Source of the DNA: Solirubrobacter sp963798325
GTDB lineage: Bacteria; Actinomycetota; Thermoleophilia; Solirubrobacterales; Solirubrobacteraceae
Assembly: GCA_963798325.1 (NCBI GenBank)
Contig: CAWCSS010000009.1
Location: forward strand, 682,001-746,000
DNA: 64,000 nt
Reading direction: 5' to 3'
Below, piece after piece: positions 53,671 to 62,224 of the stretch. Position 1 is the first letter of the stretch. The number at the start of each line of letters is the position of its first letter. The notes beneath the pieces are model-generated. The model saw only the letters and a program-made list of their open reading frames with translations. It made no database searches and had not been told where the DNA came from. The position numbers and the translations under genes are program-made.

Positions 53671-54660
53671 ATGGCCGGGCCACCGCCGATCAGCTGGGTC
53701 GTCGATCCCACCGAGGCGGGCGCGCGCGAGGTCGCGCCCGGCCTGCACCGGCTGCGCCTGCCGGTCGGCTGGGAGCACATCAGCCACGTCAACGCCTACA
53801 TCGAGCGCACCGACGACGGGCTGACGCTGTTCGACTGCGGCACCGGCGGCGACGACACGTGCATCGCCGCGCTCGAGCACGCGTTCGCGCAGAGCGGGCA
53901 CCGCGTCGAGGACGTCACGAAGCTCGTCATCACCCACGTGCACTCCGACCACATGGGCCTCGCGCCGTTCGTCCTGGAGCGCAGCCAGGCCGAGCTCTAC
54001 GCCCACCCGGACGGCGCGCACTTCTACGACTCGATCCACGAGCCGTCGACGATCGAGGGCAAGCGCGAGCACCGCGCGCGCCAGGAGGGCGTCCCCGAGG
54101 ACCGGCTGGAGCCCTACCGCACCACACGCGAGGAACGCGAGGGCGCCCAGGGCGTCGTCACGCCCGACCACCCGCTGACCGACGGGACGGCGGTCGACGG
54201 CTGGACGGTCCACGAGACGCCGGGCCACGCGCCGAGCCACGTCTGCCTGATCAAGGACGGCGTCGCGATCGTCGGCGACCTGATCTGCGTCGCCTTCGTG
54301 CCGTGGCTGGACTACGGGTACACGCCCGACCCGCTGGCCGAGTTGCTCGACTCGCTCGACACGCTGGAGCACCTCGACGCCAAGCTCGCCCTCCCGGGCC
54401 ACGGCCGCCCGCTGACCGACGTGCGGACGACGATCGACGAGACCCGCGCCGGCTTCGAGCAGCGCCTCGCGCTCACCCGCGACGCGATCGCCCAGGGCCC
54501 GGCCGGCGCGTACGAGCTGACGACCCGGATGTTCGGCGACGAGGCCGATCTCCCGGCCACGGGCCACATGACCGAACTGCTGTCCTACCTGCGCCATCTG
54601 CGCCGGCGGGGCGAGATCACGCGCGAGACCAACGACGACGGGACCTTCAGCTACCGATGA
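53671..54660 (+). CDS. Metallo-beta-lactamase-fold hydrolase
   Basis: 329 residues. The zinc motif ITHVHSDHMG (H-x-H-x-D-H), further His in HETPGHAPSHVC, Asp in IVGDLIC and His in LALPGHGRPLTD complete the binuclear site. The C-terminal winged-helix-like tail (MTELLSYLRHLRRRGEITRE) is the LACTB2/BVMDB-like extension. Could be a thioesterase or lactonase for the pathway. Four bp after the VOC gene; stop overlaps the next start. Confidence 0.9.
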   Translation: MAGPPPISWVVDPTEAGAREVAPGLHRLRLPVGWEHISHVNAYIERTDDGLTLFDCGTGGDDTCIAALEHAFAQSGHRVEDVTKLVITHVHSDHMGLAPFVLERSQAELYAHPDGAHFYDSIHEPSTIEGKREHRARQEGVPEDRLEPYRTTREEREGAQGVVTPDHPLTDGTAVDGWTVHETPGHAPSHVCLIKDGVAIVGDLICVAFVPWLDYGYTPDPLAELLDSLDTLEHLDAKLALPGHGRPLTDVRTTIDETRAGFEQRLALTRDAIAQGPAGAYELTTRMFGDEADLPATGHMTELLSYLRHLRRRGEITRETNDDGTFSYR

Positions 54661-55134
54661 GCATCACCGGCTTCTTCCACACCGGCGTGACCGTCTCCGA
54701 CATGGACACCGCGCTGGACTTCTACGTCGACGGCCTCGGGCTCGAGGTCGCCTTCCAGGGCGAGTCCGCGATCGAGAAGGCGCGGGTCATCTGGAACCTC
54801 GACCCCGAGCGCGTCAAGGTCGTCTTCCTCAAGGTCCCGAACAGCGACACGTTCGTCGAGCTGTTCGAGTTCGAGGGCCTCGAGCGCCACCCGGCATCGG
54901 CACGCCCCTGCGACTACGGCGCCGGCCACATGTGCCTGTTCGTCGACGACATGGACGCGCTCCATGCGCGCATGACCGGCAAGGGCTACACCTCCCGCGC
55001 CGGCCAGGTCACGACGATCGAGGAGGGCCCGCACGCGGGCGCCAAGGTCGCGTACCTGATCGACCCCGACGGGTACCACGTCGAGTGCTACCAGCCGGTG
55101 GTCGAACATCGTCAAGGCGCTTCAGGCGTCGTAG
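54657..55134 (+). CDS. VOC/glyoxalase-family protein, probable frame change at the end
   Basis: Starts ATG 54657 (MSITGFFHTGVTVSDMDTAL). Metal residues lie in HTGVTVSD (His), GHMCLFVDDMDAL (His) and LIDPDGYHVECYQP (Glu). As printed the frame stays open to 55694, deep antisense of the P450 gene, which is implausible. A one-base change near 55105 gives NIVKALQAS and a stop at 55132-55134, a normal family end (about 158 aa) just overlapping the convergent P450 stop. The last residues are therefore uncertain. Confidence 0.75.
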
Positions 55135-56354
55135 CGCAGCGGCAGCTCTTTCATCGACCGCGAGGCCACGCTCGGGTTCCACTCGGGCGTGAACGCCTCG
55201 TCGGCGAGCCGCAGGTTCGGCAGGCGCTCGAACAGCCGCCCGACGGCGGTGCGCATCTCGATCCGCGCGAGCATCGCGCCGATGCAGGTGTGCACGCCCT
55301 TGCCGAAGGCGATGTGCGGGTTCGGCGCGCGGCTGATGTCGTACTCGTCCGGGCGCTCGAACTTCGCCGGGTCGCGGTTGGCGGCGCCGAGGACCAGGAA
55401 CACCCGCGAGCCGGCCTCGATCCGTTGCCCGCGCACCGACGTGTCCGCGACCACCCAGCGCTGGAGCACCTTGATCGCGCCTTCGGTCCGCAGCCCTTCC
55501 TCGACCGACTTGCCCGACAGCTTCGGGTCCGCCTTCAGCAGCGCGAGCTGGTCGGGATGGCGCAGCAACTGGTAGACGGTCGCGGCGATCGTGTTCATGG
55601 TCGTCTCGTGGCCGGCGAAGATCATCAGGGCGCACATGCCCTTCATCTCCTCGTCGGAGAGCCTCTCGCCGCTCTCGTCGCCCTCCAGCAGTGAGGACAC
55701 CATGTCGTCGCCGCCCGGGTGCGCGCGGCGATGCTCGAGCAGTTCGCCGAAGTAGGCGAGCATCTCCTCCAGCCCGCGCGTGGCGCGCTCGTGGCGCCCG
55801 GCGCGCGCTTCCCCGCCCGCGCCGAAGGCGACCAGCGCGAGGTCCTCCGACCACACCTTGACCTTCTCCGCGTCCTCGACCGGCGCGCCGATCAGCTCGC
55901 AGATGACCGTCGCCGGCAGCGGGAAGGAGAAGTTGGCGATCAGGTCCTCCTGCCCGCTGGCCACGTAGTCGTCGATGTAGCGATCCACGAGCATGCGGAT
56001 CCGCTCCTCCATCGCGACGAACTTCTTCGGATGGAACGCGACCGTCGCCAGCCGCCGCAGCCGCGTGTGCGCGGGCGGGTCGGTGACGACCATCCACTCG
56101 CCCATCATCTCGAACACCGGGCCGACGGCCGCGCGCCGCTCGGGCGGCATCTTGGCCAGCAGCGGGCGCACGCGATCCGAGCTCAGCGCGGGGTCGTTGA
56201 ACGCCGCGACGACATCCTCGTAGCGGGTGAGCAGCCACGCCCGGTGCGCCTCGCTGTAGTGCACCGGCGCGTGCTCGCGCAGGCGCGCGAAGAACGGGTA
56301 CGGGTCGCGCGTGATCGCCTCGCCCAGCAGGTCGTCGGTCAACGTCTCGATCAC
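55122..56354 (-). CDS. Cytochrome P450
   Basis: 410 residues from GTG 56354. I-helix AGHETTMN (oxygen activation, A/G-x-x-T), K-helix E-x-x-R in EEGLRTEG, and haem Cys in IAFGKGVHTCIGAMLAR. N-terminal Pro-rich motif YPFFARLREHAPVHYSE. A soluble bacterial class I type, needing ferredoxin and reductase from elsewhere. Start overlaps the CoA-transferase stop (GTGA), so the P450 acts in the same pathway, perhaps hydroxylating a terpenoid or steroid-like substrate. Confidence 0.95.
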   Translation of the reverse strand: MIETLTDDLLGEAITRDPYPFFARLREHAPVHYSEAHRAWLLTRYEDVVAAFNDPALSSDRVRPLLAKMPPERRAAVGPVFEMMGEWMVVTDPPAHTRLRRLATVAFHPKKFVAMEERIRMLVDRYIDDYVASGQEDLIANFSFPLPATVICELIGAPVEDAEKVKVWSEDLALVAFGAGGEARAGRHERATRGLEEMLAYFGELLEHRRAHPGGDDMVSSLLEGDESGERLSDEEMKGMCALMIFAGHETTMNTIAATVYQLLRHPDQLALLKADPKLSGKSVEEGLRTEGAIKVLQRWVVADTSVRGQRIEAGSRVFLVLGAANRDPAKFERPDEYDISRAPNPHIAFGKGVHTCIGAMLARIEMRTAVGRLFERLPNLRLADEAFTPEWNPSVASRSMKELPLRYDA

Positions 56355-57520
56355 GCCGCCATCTTCTCCTTCGCCGCGGCCACGCCGTCCGCCAGCAGTT
56401 GTTCGATCTCTCGGTCGTCGTACCCGGCTCCGGCCAGCAGCTCGCGCGTGTCCTGCCCGAGCGCGGGGGCGGGCGTGCGGATGCCGCCCGGGTGCTCGCG
56501 CAGCTTGATCGGCACGCCGATCTGCGGCAGCGGCCCGAGCTCCGGGTGCTCGGTCTGCACCACCATCGAGCGGTGCGTGAGCTGTGGGTCGAGCACCGCC
56601 TCGGCCATGTCGTTGACCGGGCCGACGCAGCCGTCGACGCCCGCGAAGGACGCCATCCACTCGTCGCGCGTGCGGGCGGCGAAGATCGCCTGCCACACGG
56701 GCACCGCGGTGGGATCGAACTGCGTCGCGATCAGGTCCGGCCGGCCCACGACCTCGCACACCGCGGCCCAGAACGGCGTCTCCAGCGCGCCGACCGTCAG
56801 CTGCTTGCCGTCCGCGCAGGTGTAGATCTGGTAGCAGGGTGAGCCGCCGTTGAGCAGCTCGGTGCCGGGGCCGGGGATGCGGCCGTCGCTGAAGTGCGCG
56901 CCCACGTGGATCGAGAGCAGCGCGAACGCGCCGTCGGTGATCGAGATGTCGACGTGGTCGCCCTCGCCCGTGCGGTGCGCGCGCAGCAGCGCGGCCAGCA
57001 GGCCGGCGACGGCCATCAGCGAGCCACCGGCGATGTCGGCGACCTGGATCCCGGGGATCGCGCCGGTGACCGACAGGACGCCTGCCCGTCCCAGGTAGTT
57101 GAGGTCGTGGCCGGCCTCGCGCTGGAGCGGGCCGTCGGCGCCGTAGCCGGAGATCGAGCAGTACACGAGTGCCGGATTGACCGCGCGCAGCGCGTCGAAC
57201 CCGATACCGAGGCGGTCGCACACTCCCGGGCGGAAGCCTTCGACGACCACGTCGACGTCTCGGGCGAGGCGATGGACGGCCTCGACGCCGCGCGCGTCGC
57301 GCAGGTTCAGGGCGATCGAGCGCTTGTTGCGATCGGCGATCCACGTGAACGCCGAGCTGTCCCCCACCCGCGGGGCGTAGCCGCGCATCGGGTCGCCGGT
57401 CCCGGGCTGCTCGACCTTGATCACGTCGGCGCCGAGGTCTCCCAGCAGCGCGGTGGCGAACGCGCCCGGGAGCAGCCGGGTGAGGTCCAGGACGCGCACG
57501 CCCTCCAGCGGCCCGCTCAC
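56351..57520 (-). CDS. CaiB/BaiF-type CoA-transferase (family III)
   Basis: 389 residues from GTG 57520. Hallmarks: PLEGVRVLDLTRLLPGAFAT, LGADVIKVEQPGTGDPMRG, the catalytic-Asp region GHDLNYLGRAGVLSVTG, QVADIAGGSLMAVAGLLAAL, and C-terminal VVQTEHPELGPLPQIGVP. It transfers CoA between acyl groups by a covalent Asp-anhydride route, or acts as an alpha-methylacyl-CoA racemase-like enzyme. GTGA overlaps on both sides place it between the flavoenzyme and the P450. Confidence 0.93.
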   Translation of the reverse strand: MSGPLEGVRVLDLTRLLPGAFATALLGDLGADVIKVEQPGTGDPMRGYAPRVGDSSAFTWIADRNKRSIALNLRDARGVEAVHRLARDVDVVVEGFRPGVCDRLGIGFDALRAVNPALVYCSISGYGADGPLQREAGHDLNYLGRAGVLSVTGAIPGIQVADIAGGSLMAVAGLLAALLRAHRTGEGDHVDISITDGAFALLSIHVGAHFSDGRIPGPGTELLNGGSPCYQIYTCADGKQLTVGALETPFWAAVCEVVGRPDLIATQFDPTAVPVWQAIFAARTRDEWMASFAGVDGCVGPVNDMAEAVLDPQLTHRSMVVQTEHPELGPLPQIGVPIKLREHPGGIRTPAPALGQDTRELLAGAGYDDREIEQLLADGVAAAKEKMAA

Positions 57521-59403
57521 AGCGCCAGCCCCGCGTCGGCGCCGGCGTTGATCGCGGCCACGAAGTCCGCCGGTCGCGACGCGTCGCCGAGGACGACCAC
57601 CTGGCAATCGAGGTGCTCGGCGAGCTTGTTGCCCACCGGCCGCCAGCCGATCGCCAGCGCGACCTGATCGACGCCCAGCGAATGCGTGCCCTCGTCGTCC
57701 TCGTAGAGCACGGTGTCGTTCTCGATCATCACGACCTTCGCGCCGGTGAGGATCTTCACGCCGGAGCGCTTGAGCTCCTTGACCAGGTGGCGGCGGGTGA
57801 TCGCCTCGATGCCGAAGCCGACGCCCTTGCGCATCTCGACGATCGTCACGTCGACGCCCTTTGCGATCAGGTGCTCGGCGGTCTCACAGCCGGTGGCGCT
57901 GCCGCCGACGACGACCACCCGTTCCCCGGGCGGGAGCTCGTCGCGCAGGAAGCGCTGGGCGTCGTGCACGATCGCCGAGCCGATGCCGGGGATCGGGGGG
58001 ATCAGCGGCTCGGCGCCGGTGGCGACCAGCACGACATCGGGCGCCTGCGCCTCGACCAGTTCCGGCGTCACTTCGGCGTCGAGATGAATCTCGACGCCCA
58101 GCTCGACGAGCCGCCGCGCCTGGAAGTCCCGGAAGCGCAGCACCTCGCGCTTGCTCGGCGCCAGCCCGGCGACCTCGAGCTTGCCGCCGAGGCGGTTCTC
58201 GCGCTCCCAGATCGAGACGTCGTGCCCGCGCAGGCGAGCGATCCGCGCCGCCTCCATCCCCGCCGGTCCGCTGCCGACGACCATCACGCGCCTGGTCACC
58301 GTCGCCGGTTCGACGCGCCAGGTGAGCTCGCGCCCGGCCTCCGGGTTCACGCTGCAGCGCGCGACCTCGCCACGACCGACGAGATCGACGCAGGCGTTGC
58401 AGGCGATGCACGGGCGAACCTCGTTGAGCCGGCCCTCCTGCACCTTGCGGGGCCAGTCGGGCTCGGCGATCAGCGTGCGGCCGAGCAGCACCAGGTCGGC
58501 GTCCCCGGACTCGATCACCTCCGCGGCGAGCGCCGGGTCGTCGAGCCGGCCGACGGCGATCACCGGGACGCTCACGGCCTCCTTGACCGCGGCCGCGAAG
58601 TGGCGCATGTGCCCGCGCGGCACGAACATCGGCGCGAGCGTCACGTGCAGCGTGTGCCACGTGCCGGCGCTGACGCTGATGGCCACGCAACCGGCCTCCT
58701 CGAGCCAGCGCGACACCTGCACGCACTCCTCCAGCGAGAAGCCGCCGGGCACCGAATCCTCGCCGTTGATGCGCCACACCAGAGGCAGCGCGTCGATCGC
58801 CCGCGCGACCTCGAGGCTGAAGCGCGCGCGGTTCTCCAGCGAGCCGCCGTAGCCGTCGCTTCTCTGGTTGTCCAGCGGAGACAGGAAGTTCGACGGCAGA
58901 TAGCCGTGCGCGCCGTGGACCTCGACGAACTCGAACCCGGCCTCGGCGGCGTATTCGGCGGCCTGTGCGTAGTCGGCGATGATGTCGCCGATCTCCTCGA
59001 CGGTCAGCGCATGCGGGATCGGCGCGTGCGAGTTCAGCGGCACCGGCGACGGCGCGACCGTCGGCCCGGCGACCACCTGGCGACCGGGGTGCATCAGCTG
59101 CACGCCCACGGTGACGTCGTACGCCTTCAGCGCGGTCACGAGCTTCTTGAGCCCGGGGAGGTACTCGGGACCGCAGATCTTCGGCTCCGGCCCGACCGTC
59201 TCGGCGGACACGAGGCAGCCCTCGACGGTGATCGTCCCCACCCCGCCGGCGGCGCGCCGCACGTAGTAGGCGATCGTCTCGTCAGTGATGTGACCGCTCT
59301 CGTCCAGGCAGGTGCCCATCGGCGCCATCACGAGCCGATTGCGCAACGTGAGCGGGCCGACCTGGACCGGTTCGAACAGCGTCTCCAGCGCCACCGTCTC
59401 CAT
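57517..59403 (-). CDS. NADH:flavin oxidoreductase / 2,4-dienoyl-CoA reductase type
   Basis: 628 residues from ATG 59403. An N-terminal old-yellow-enzyme TIM barrel (LVMAPMGTCL, VQLMHPGRQV, VHGAHGYLPSNFLSP, VAVGR-type FMN site) is followed by the [4Fe-4S] cluster Cys CIACNACVDLVGRGEVARC. Next come FAD and NAD(P) folds (VMVVGSGPAGMEAARIARLRG; VVVVGGSATGCETAEHLIAKG). Same architecture as FadH and BaiCD/BaiH, which reduce or form conjugated enoyl-CoA double bonds. First gene of a three-gene unit with the CoA-transferase and P450; leaderless promoter upstream. Confidence 0.93.
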   Translation of the reverse strand: METVALETLFEPVQVGPLTLRNRLVMAPMGTCLDESGHITDETIAYYVRRAAGGVGTITVEGCLVSAETVGPEPKICGPEYLPGLKKLVTALKAYDVTVGVQLMHPGRQVVAGPTVAPSPVPLNSHAPIPHALTVEEIGDIIADYAQAAEYAAEAGFEFVEVHGAHGYLPSNFLSPLDNQRSDGYGGSLENRARFSLEVARAIDALPLVWRINGEDSVPGGFSLEECVQVSRWLEEAGCVAISVSAGTWHTLHVTLAPMFVPRGHMRHFAAAVKEAVSVPVIAVGRLDDPALAAEVIESGDADLVLLGRTLIAEPDWPRKVQEGRLNEVRPCIACNACVDLVGRGEVARCSVNPEAGRELTWRVEPATVTRRVMVVGSGPAGMEAARIARLRGHDVSIWERENRLGGKLEVAGLAPSKREVLRFRDFQARRLVELGVEIHLDAEVTPELVEAQAPDVVLVATGAEPLIPPIPGIGSAIVHDAQRFLRDELPPGERVVVVGGSATGCETAEHLIAKGVDVTIVEMRKGVGFGIEAITRRHLVKELKRSGVKILTGAKVVMIENDTVLYEDDEGTHSLGVDQVALAIGWRPVGNKLAEHLDCQVVVLGDASRPADFVAAINAGADAGLAL

Positions 59404-59410
59404 GCCCAGA

Positions 59411-59441
59411 ACGGTAGCATTCAAACAACCGTTCGGTCAAT
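59411..59441 (-). promoter_or_regulatory. Catabolic-island motif site 2 with promoter
   Basis: Minus-strand TTGACC (59435-59440), 18 bp, TACCGT (59411-59416), 7 nt to ATG 59403. The 23-bp motif (59419-59441, core ACCGTTCGGT palindrome) fills the spacer and -35, ideal for repression. Confidence 0.65.
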
Positions 59442-59449
59442 CCGAAACC

Positions 59450-59504
59450 TAAAGGGGACAGTCCCCTTAACGTGCGCTTTACCTAAAGGGGACAGTCCCC
59501 TTTA
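59450..59504. repeat. Tandem pair of GGGGACAGTCCCC palindromes
   Basis: Copy 1 spans 59450-59470 (AAGGGGAC-A-GTCCCCTT). Copy 2 spans 59484-59504 (TAAAGGGGAC-A-GTCCCCTTTA, 10-bp perfect arms). Each is followed by CGTGC and CTTTA, so the direct repeat unit is about 34 bp. Lies between a gene start and the preceding minus-strand stop. May act as a terminator or be a REP-like element. Confidence 0.65.
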
Positions 59505-59512
59505 TCGTGCCT

Positions 59513-60292
59513 TTAGTACGTCGCGGTGTTCCACCGGTGGCGTGCGTCCGGGTCGGCGTGCTGGAGCGTGTGGGCGACGACGCCGCCGTCGACCAGCAGG
59601 TCGCAGCCGGTGACATAGGCGGCGTCGGGCGAGGACAGGAAGGCGACGACGCCGGCGATGTCCGCCGCCATGCCCGCGCGGCCGAGCGCTGAGAGCTGCG
59701 CGTAGGCGCCGGCGTGGATCGTCGCCGCGGCCTGGCCGATCGCGGTGTCGACCACGAGGCCGGGCGAGACTGAGACGATGCGGGCGCCTCGGGCGCCCCA
59801 CTCCGCCGCCCGCTTGCGGACCTCGAGCATGACGCCGCGTTTGCTCAGCGAGTAGGTGACGAGCACGTCGTCGCGGGTGGGCAGGCGGTCGTAGAGCGCT
59901 GGGTCGAGCGGGTCGTCGAAACGCTCATCGCACTCGGCCGCGAACGCGCGGTGCCCCGCGAGCGACGCGATGCACACCGCGACCGTCTCGGGTCCGGCGT
60001 GAGGGAGGAACGCGTCGAGCACGCGTGCCGTGCCGGCCAGGTTGACCTCGAGCACGCGGCGCGGGTCGTGCCTGCCGGGCGGCGCCAGGCCCGCAGTGTG
60101 GACCAGTGCGCCGAGCGGGCCTAGCGACGCCGCGCGCTCGGCCAAGGCCGCGACCGAACCCGCATCGGTCACATCGCAGACGACGTCCGCTCCCGCGATG
60201 TCCGCCGTCAGCACAGGCCCGCGCTCGCGCAGCCGCTCGGCACATGCGCGGGCGATGCCGCCCGCCCCGCCAGTGATCACCGTGACGCTCAT
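59513..60292 (-). CDS. Short-chain dehydrogenase/reductase
   Basis: 259 residues from ATG 60292. Cofactor loop VITGGAGGIARACAERL (a variant GGAGGIA in place of G-x-x-x-G-x-G), VHTAGLAPPG instead of NNAG, CIASLAGH (Ser) and YSLSKRG (Tyr-x3-Lys), with VTGCDLLVDGG at the C-terminus. Catalytic residues are intact. TAGTCT 6 nt upstream (leaderless), divergent from the luciferase-like gene, with a shared motif between them. Probably oxidises a hydroxy intermediate of the pathway. Confidence 0.85.
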   Translation of the reverse strand: MSVTVITGGAGGIARACAERLRERGPVLTADIAGADVVCDVTDAGSVAALAERAASLGPLGALVHTAGLAPPGRHDPRRVLEVNLAGTARVLDAFLPHAGPETVAVCIASLAGHRAFAAECDERFDDPLDPALYDRLPTRDDVLVTYSLSKRGVMLEVRKRAAEWGARGARIVSVSPGLVVDTAIGQAAATIHAGAYAQLSALGRAGMAADIAGVVAFLSSPDAAYVTGCDLLVDGGVVAHTLQHADPDARHRWNTATY

Positions 60293-60298
60293 GACACC

Positions 60299-60331
60299 AG
60301 ACTATCCAAACGGTTGGTTGGTTGGTAAGGT
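60299..60331. promoter_or_regulatory. Catabolic-island motif site 3 between divergent leaderless promoters
   Basis: TAGTCT (minus, 60299-60304, 6 nt to ATG 60292) and TAAGGT (plus, 60326-60331, 8 nt to ATG 60340) flank the motif at 60304-60325 (AAACGGTTGGTTGG), which on the minus strand resembles site 2. One bound protein could cover both promoters. Confidence 0.6.
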
Positions 60332-60339
60332 CTTCGCCC

Positions 60340-61464
60340 ATGCGCGTGACACTGGGAGCTCCTGGACGGATCATGCCTCCGGCCGCGAAGGCGATCGAGT
60401 TCGCCCAGCGCGCCGAGGCCGACGGCTTTGACGCCATCTGGTGGCCCTGCCACCTGATGGGCTGGATTCCCGACTCGGTATGGACCGAGGACTTCACCGA
60501 ACTGGCGAAGTACCAGGAGAACCCGCACGTCCACTTCGACCCGCTGATGATGATGGGCGCCGCCGGCGCGGCGACGTCGACGATCAAGGTCGGCGTGTGC
60601 GTGACCGACACGATCCGCCGCCATCCCGCGATGCTCGCCCAGGCCGCGCTCACCGCCGACCACCTCTCCGAGGGCCGCGCGATCCTCGGCCTCGGGTCCG
60701 GCGAGCGCATGAACATCACGCCCTACGGCATGAACTTCGACAAGCCGGTGGGCGTGCTCGAGGAGGCGATCAAGGTCATGCGCCTGCTGTGGAGCACGAC
60801 CAAGCCGGTCGACTTCCACGGCAAGTTCTTCAACCTCGAGAACGCGGTGCTGGGCTTGGAGCCCTACGAGGGCGTGCCGCCGCAGGTGTGGGTCGCGGCG
60901 CACGGGCCGCGGATGCTGAAGATCACCGGGCGCCTGGCCGACGGCTGGCTGCCGACCAACATCAAGCCCGAGGCGTACGCGACCAAGCTGACGGCGATCC
61001 GCGAGGCGGCCGAGCTCGCCGATCGCGACCCGGACTCGATCACGCCGTCGATGCTCGCCTACGTGATCTGCGCGCCCGACGAGGAGACGCTCGACCGGCT
61101 GTGCGACGAGCCGATGACGCGGATGCTGTTCGCCGCCGTCGACCTGCCGGCCGAGACCTACGAGCGCCACGGCTCGACGTCCCCATTCGAGGGCGGCACG
61201 GGCTTTCACTCCTTCCTGCCCACGACGGTCAGCCGCGAGGAGGCCGAGCGCGTCGTCTCGCACATCCCCGGCGGGATCGTGCGCGAGCACACGCTGGCCG
61301 GCACGCCGGAGCAGATCGCCGACCAGATCCGCGCGTACGCCGACGCCGGCCTGCGCGACGTCGTGCTGTGGAACATCACGCCGTTCGCCGACGCGTCGCT
61401 GAGCGTCTACTCGTTCAAGGCCATGCGCGAGGTGCGCCGGCTGCTCGAACCGACCCATGCCTGA
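60340..61464 (+). CDS. Luciferase-like (LLM) flavin/F420 oxidoreductase
   Basis: 374 residues from ATG 60340. TIM-barrel LLM features: GFDAIWWPCHLMGW, STIKVGVCVTDTIRRHPAMLAQAALTADHLSEGRAILGLGSGERMN, VWVAAHGPRMLKITGRLADGWLP and EQIADQIRAYADAGLRDVVLW. Relatives use coenzyme F420 (Mer/Fgd-like) or FMN; actinobacterial setting favours F420 but this is inferred. Overlaps the next SDR by 8 bp, heading a four-gene operon. Confidence 0.9.
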   Translation: MRVTLGAPGRIMPPAAKAIEFAQRAEADGFDAIWWPCHLMGWIPDSVWTEDFTELAKYQENPHVHFDPLMMMGAAGAATSTIKVGVCVTDTIRRHPAMLAQAALTADHLSEGRAILGLGSGERMNITPYGMNFDKPVGVLEEAIKVMRLLWSTTKPVDFHGKFFNLENAVLGLEPYEGVPPQVWVAAHGPRMLKITGRLADGWLPTNIKPEAYATKLTAIREAAELADRDPDSITPSMLAYVICAPDEETLDRLCDEPMTRMLFAAVDLPAETYERHGSTSPFEGGTGFHSFLPTTVSREEAERVVSHIPGGIVREHTLAGTPEQIADQIRAYADAGLRDVVLWNITPFADASLSVYSFKAMREVRRLLEPTHA

Positions 61465-62224
61465 GCTCGACGGGCGGGTCGCGCTCGTCACCGGCGGCTC
61501 GCGGGGGATCGGGCGCGGGATCGCGCAGTCGCTCGCGCAGGCGGGCGCCGCGGTCGCGGTGAACTATCGCCGCGACGGGGACGCGGCGGCCGCGGTGGTC
61601 GCGGAGATCGAGGCGGCCGGGGGCCGCGCGATCGCGTTGCAGGCCAGCGTGTCCGATCTCGAGGAGGTCGACAGGCTGGCTGACGAGGCGCTCGCGTTCG
61701 GCCCGGTCGACCTGTTGGTGGCCAACGCCGGGATCGCGTCGCGCGGGTTGACGGTCGCGGACACCGACCCGGCCGAGGTGCTGCGCGTGATGACCACGCA
61801 CACGTTCTCGACGCACCGGCTCATCCAGCGCCTGCTGCCGACGATGCGGGCCGCGGCGCGCGCCGACGTCGTGCTGATCTCGTCGTCCGAGCTCAACAAG
61901 ATGAGGGCCAACGGCGCGCCCTACAACATGGCCAAGGCGGCGCTGGAGGCGCTCGGGCTCACGCTGGCCAACGAGGAGGTGGGCAACGGCGTGCGGGTCA
62001 ACATCGTCGCGCCCGGCCTCGTCGTGACCGACATGGGCGCCAAGCTGGTCAAGGCCAAACTCGGCCTCGACGACATGTCCGAACTGGATTCCACCCAGCC
62101 GCTCGGGCGGCTCGTGCAGCCCTCCGACGTCGCCGGCGTCGTGCGCTTCCTGTGCGCCAGTGAGATGCTCAGCGGCCAGCGGATCGTGGTCGACGGCGGG
62201 GTCGACGCCTCCCCCACCGGATGA
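61457..62224 (+). CDS. Short-chain dehydrogenase/reductase (FabG-like)
   Basis: 255 residues. TGGSRGIGRGIA, VANAGIAS, LISSSELNK (Ser), YNMAKAALEALG (Tyr-x3-Lys) and IVVDGGVDASPTG. A classical SDR probably acting on beta-hydroxyacyl-CoA or a ring alcohol. ATG 61457 lies inside the LLM gene end (8-bp overlap), and its stop overlaps the thioesterase start (ATGA). Confidence 0.9.
   Translation: MPELDGRVALVTGGSRGIGRGIAQSLAQAGAAVAVNYRRDGDAAAAVVAEIEAAGGRAIALQASVSDLEEVDRLADEALAFGPVDLLVANAGIASRGLTVADTDPAEVLRVMTTHTFSTHRLIQRLLPTMRAAARADVVLISSSELNKMRANGAPYNMAKAALEALGLTLANEEVGNGVRVNIVAPGLVVTDMGAKLVKAKLGLDDMSELDSTQPLGRLVQPSDVAGVVRFLCASEMLSGQRIVVDGGVDASPTG

Noticed and set aside
53047..54597. 516-codon minus-strand frame
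   Set aside because: Antisense to the MaoC, VOC and metallo-beta-lactamase genes, all of which have clear catalytic motifs.
55135..55694. Extension of the VOC gene to a stop at 55694
   Set aside because: It would run antisense through the P450 gene. A one-base change near 55105 gives a normal-length protein instead.
57613..59613. 666-codon plus-strand frame
   Set aside because: Antisense shadow of the FadH-like flavoenzyme; composition is typical of the reverse complement of GC-rich coding DNA.
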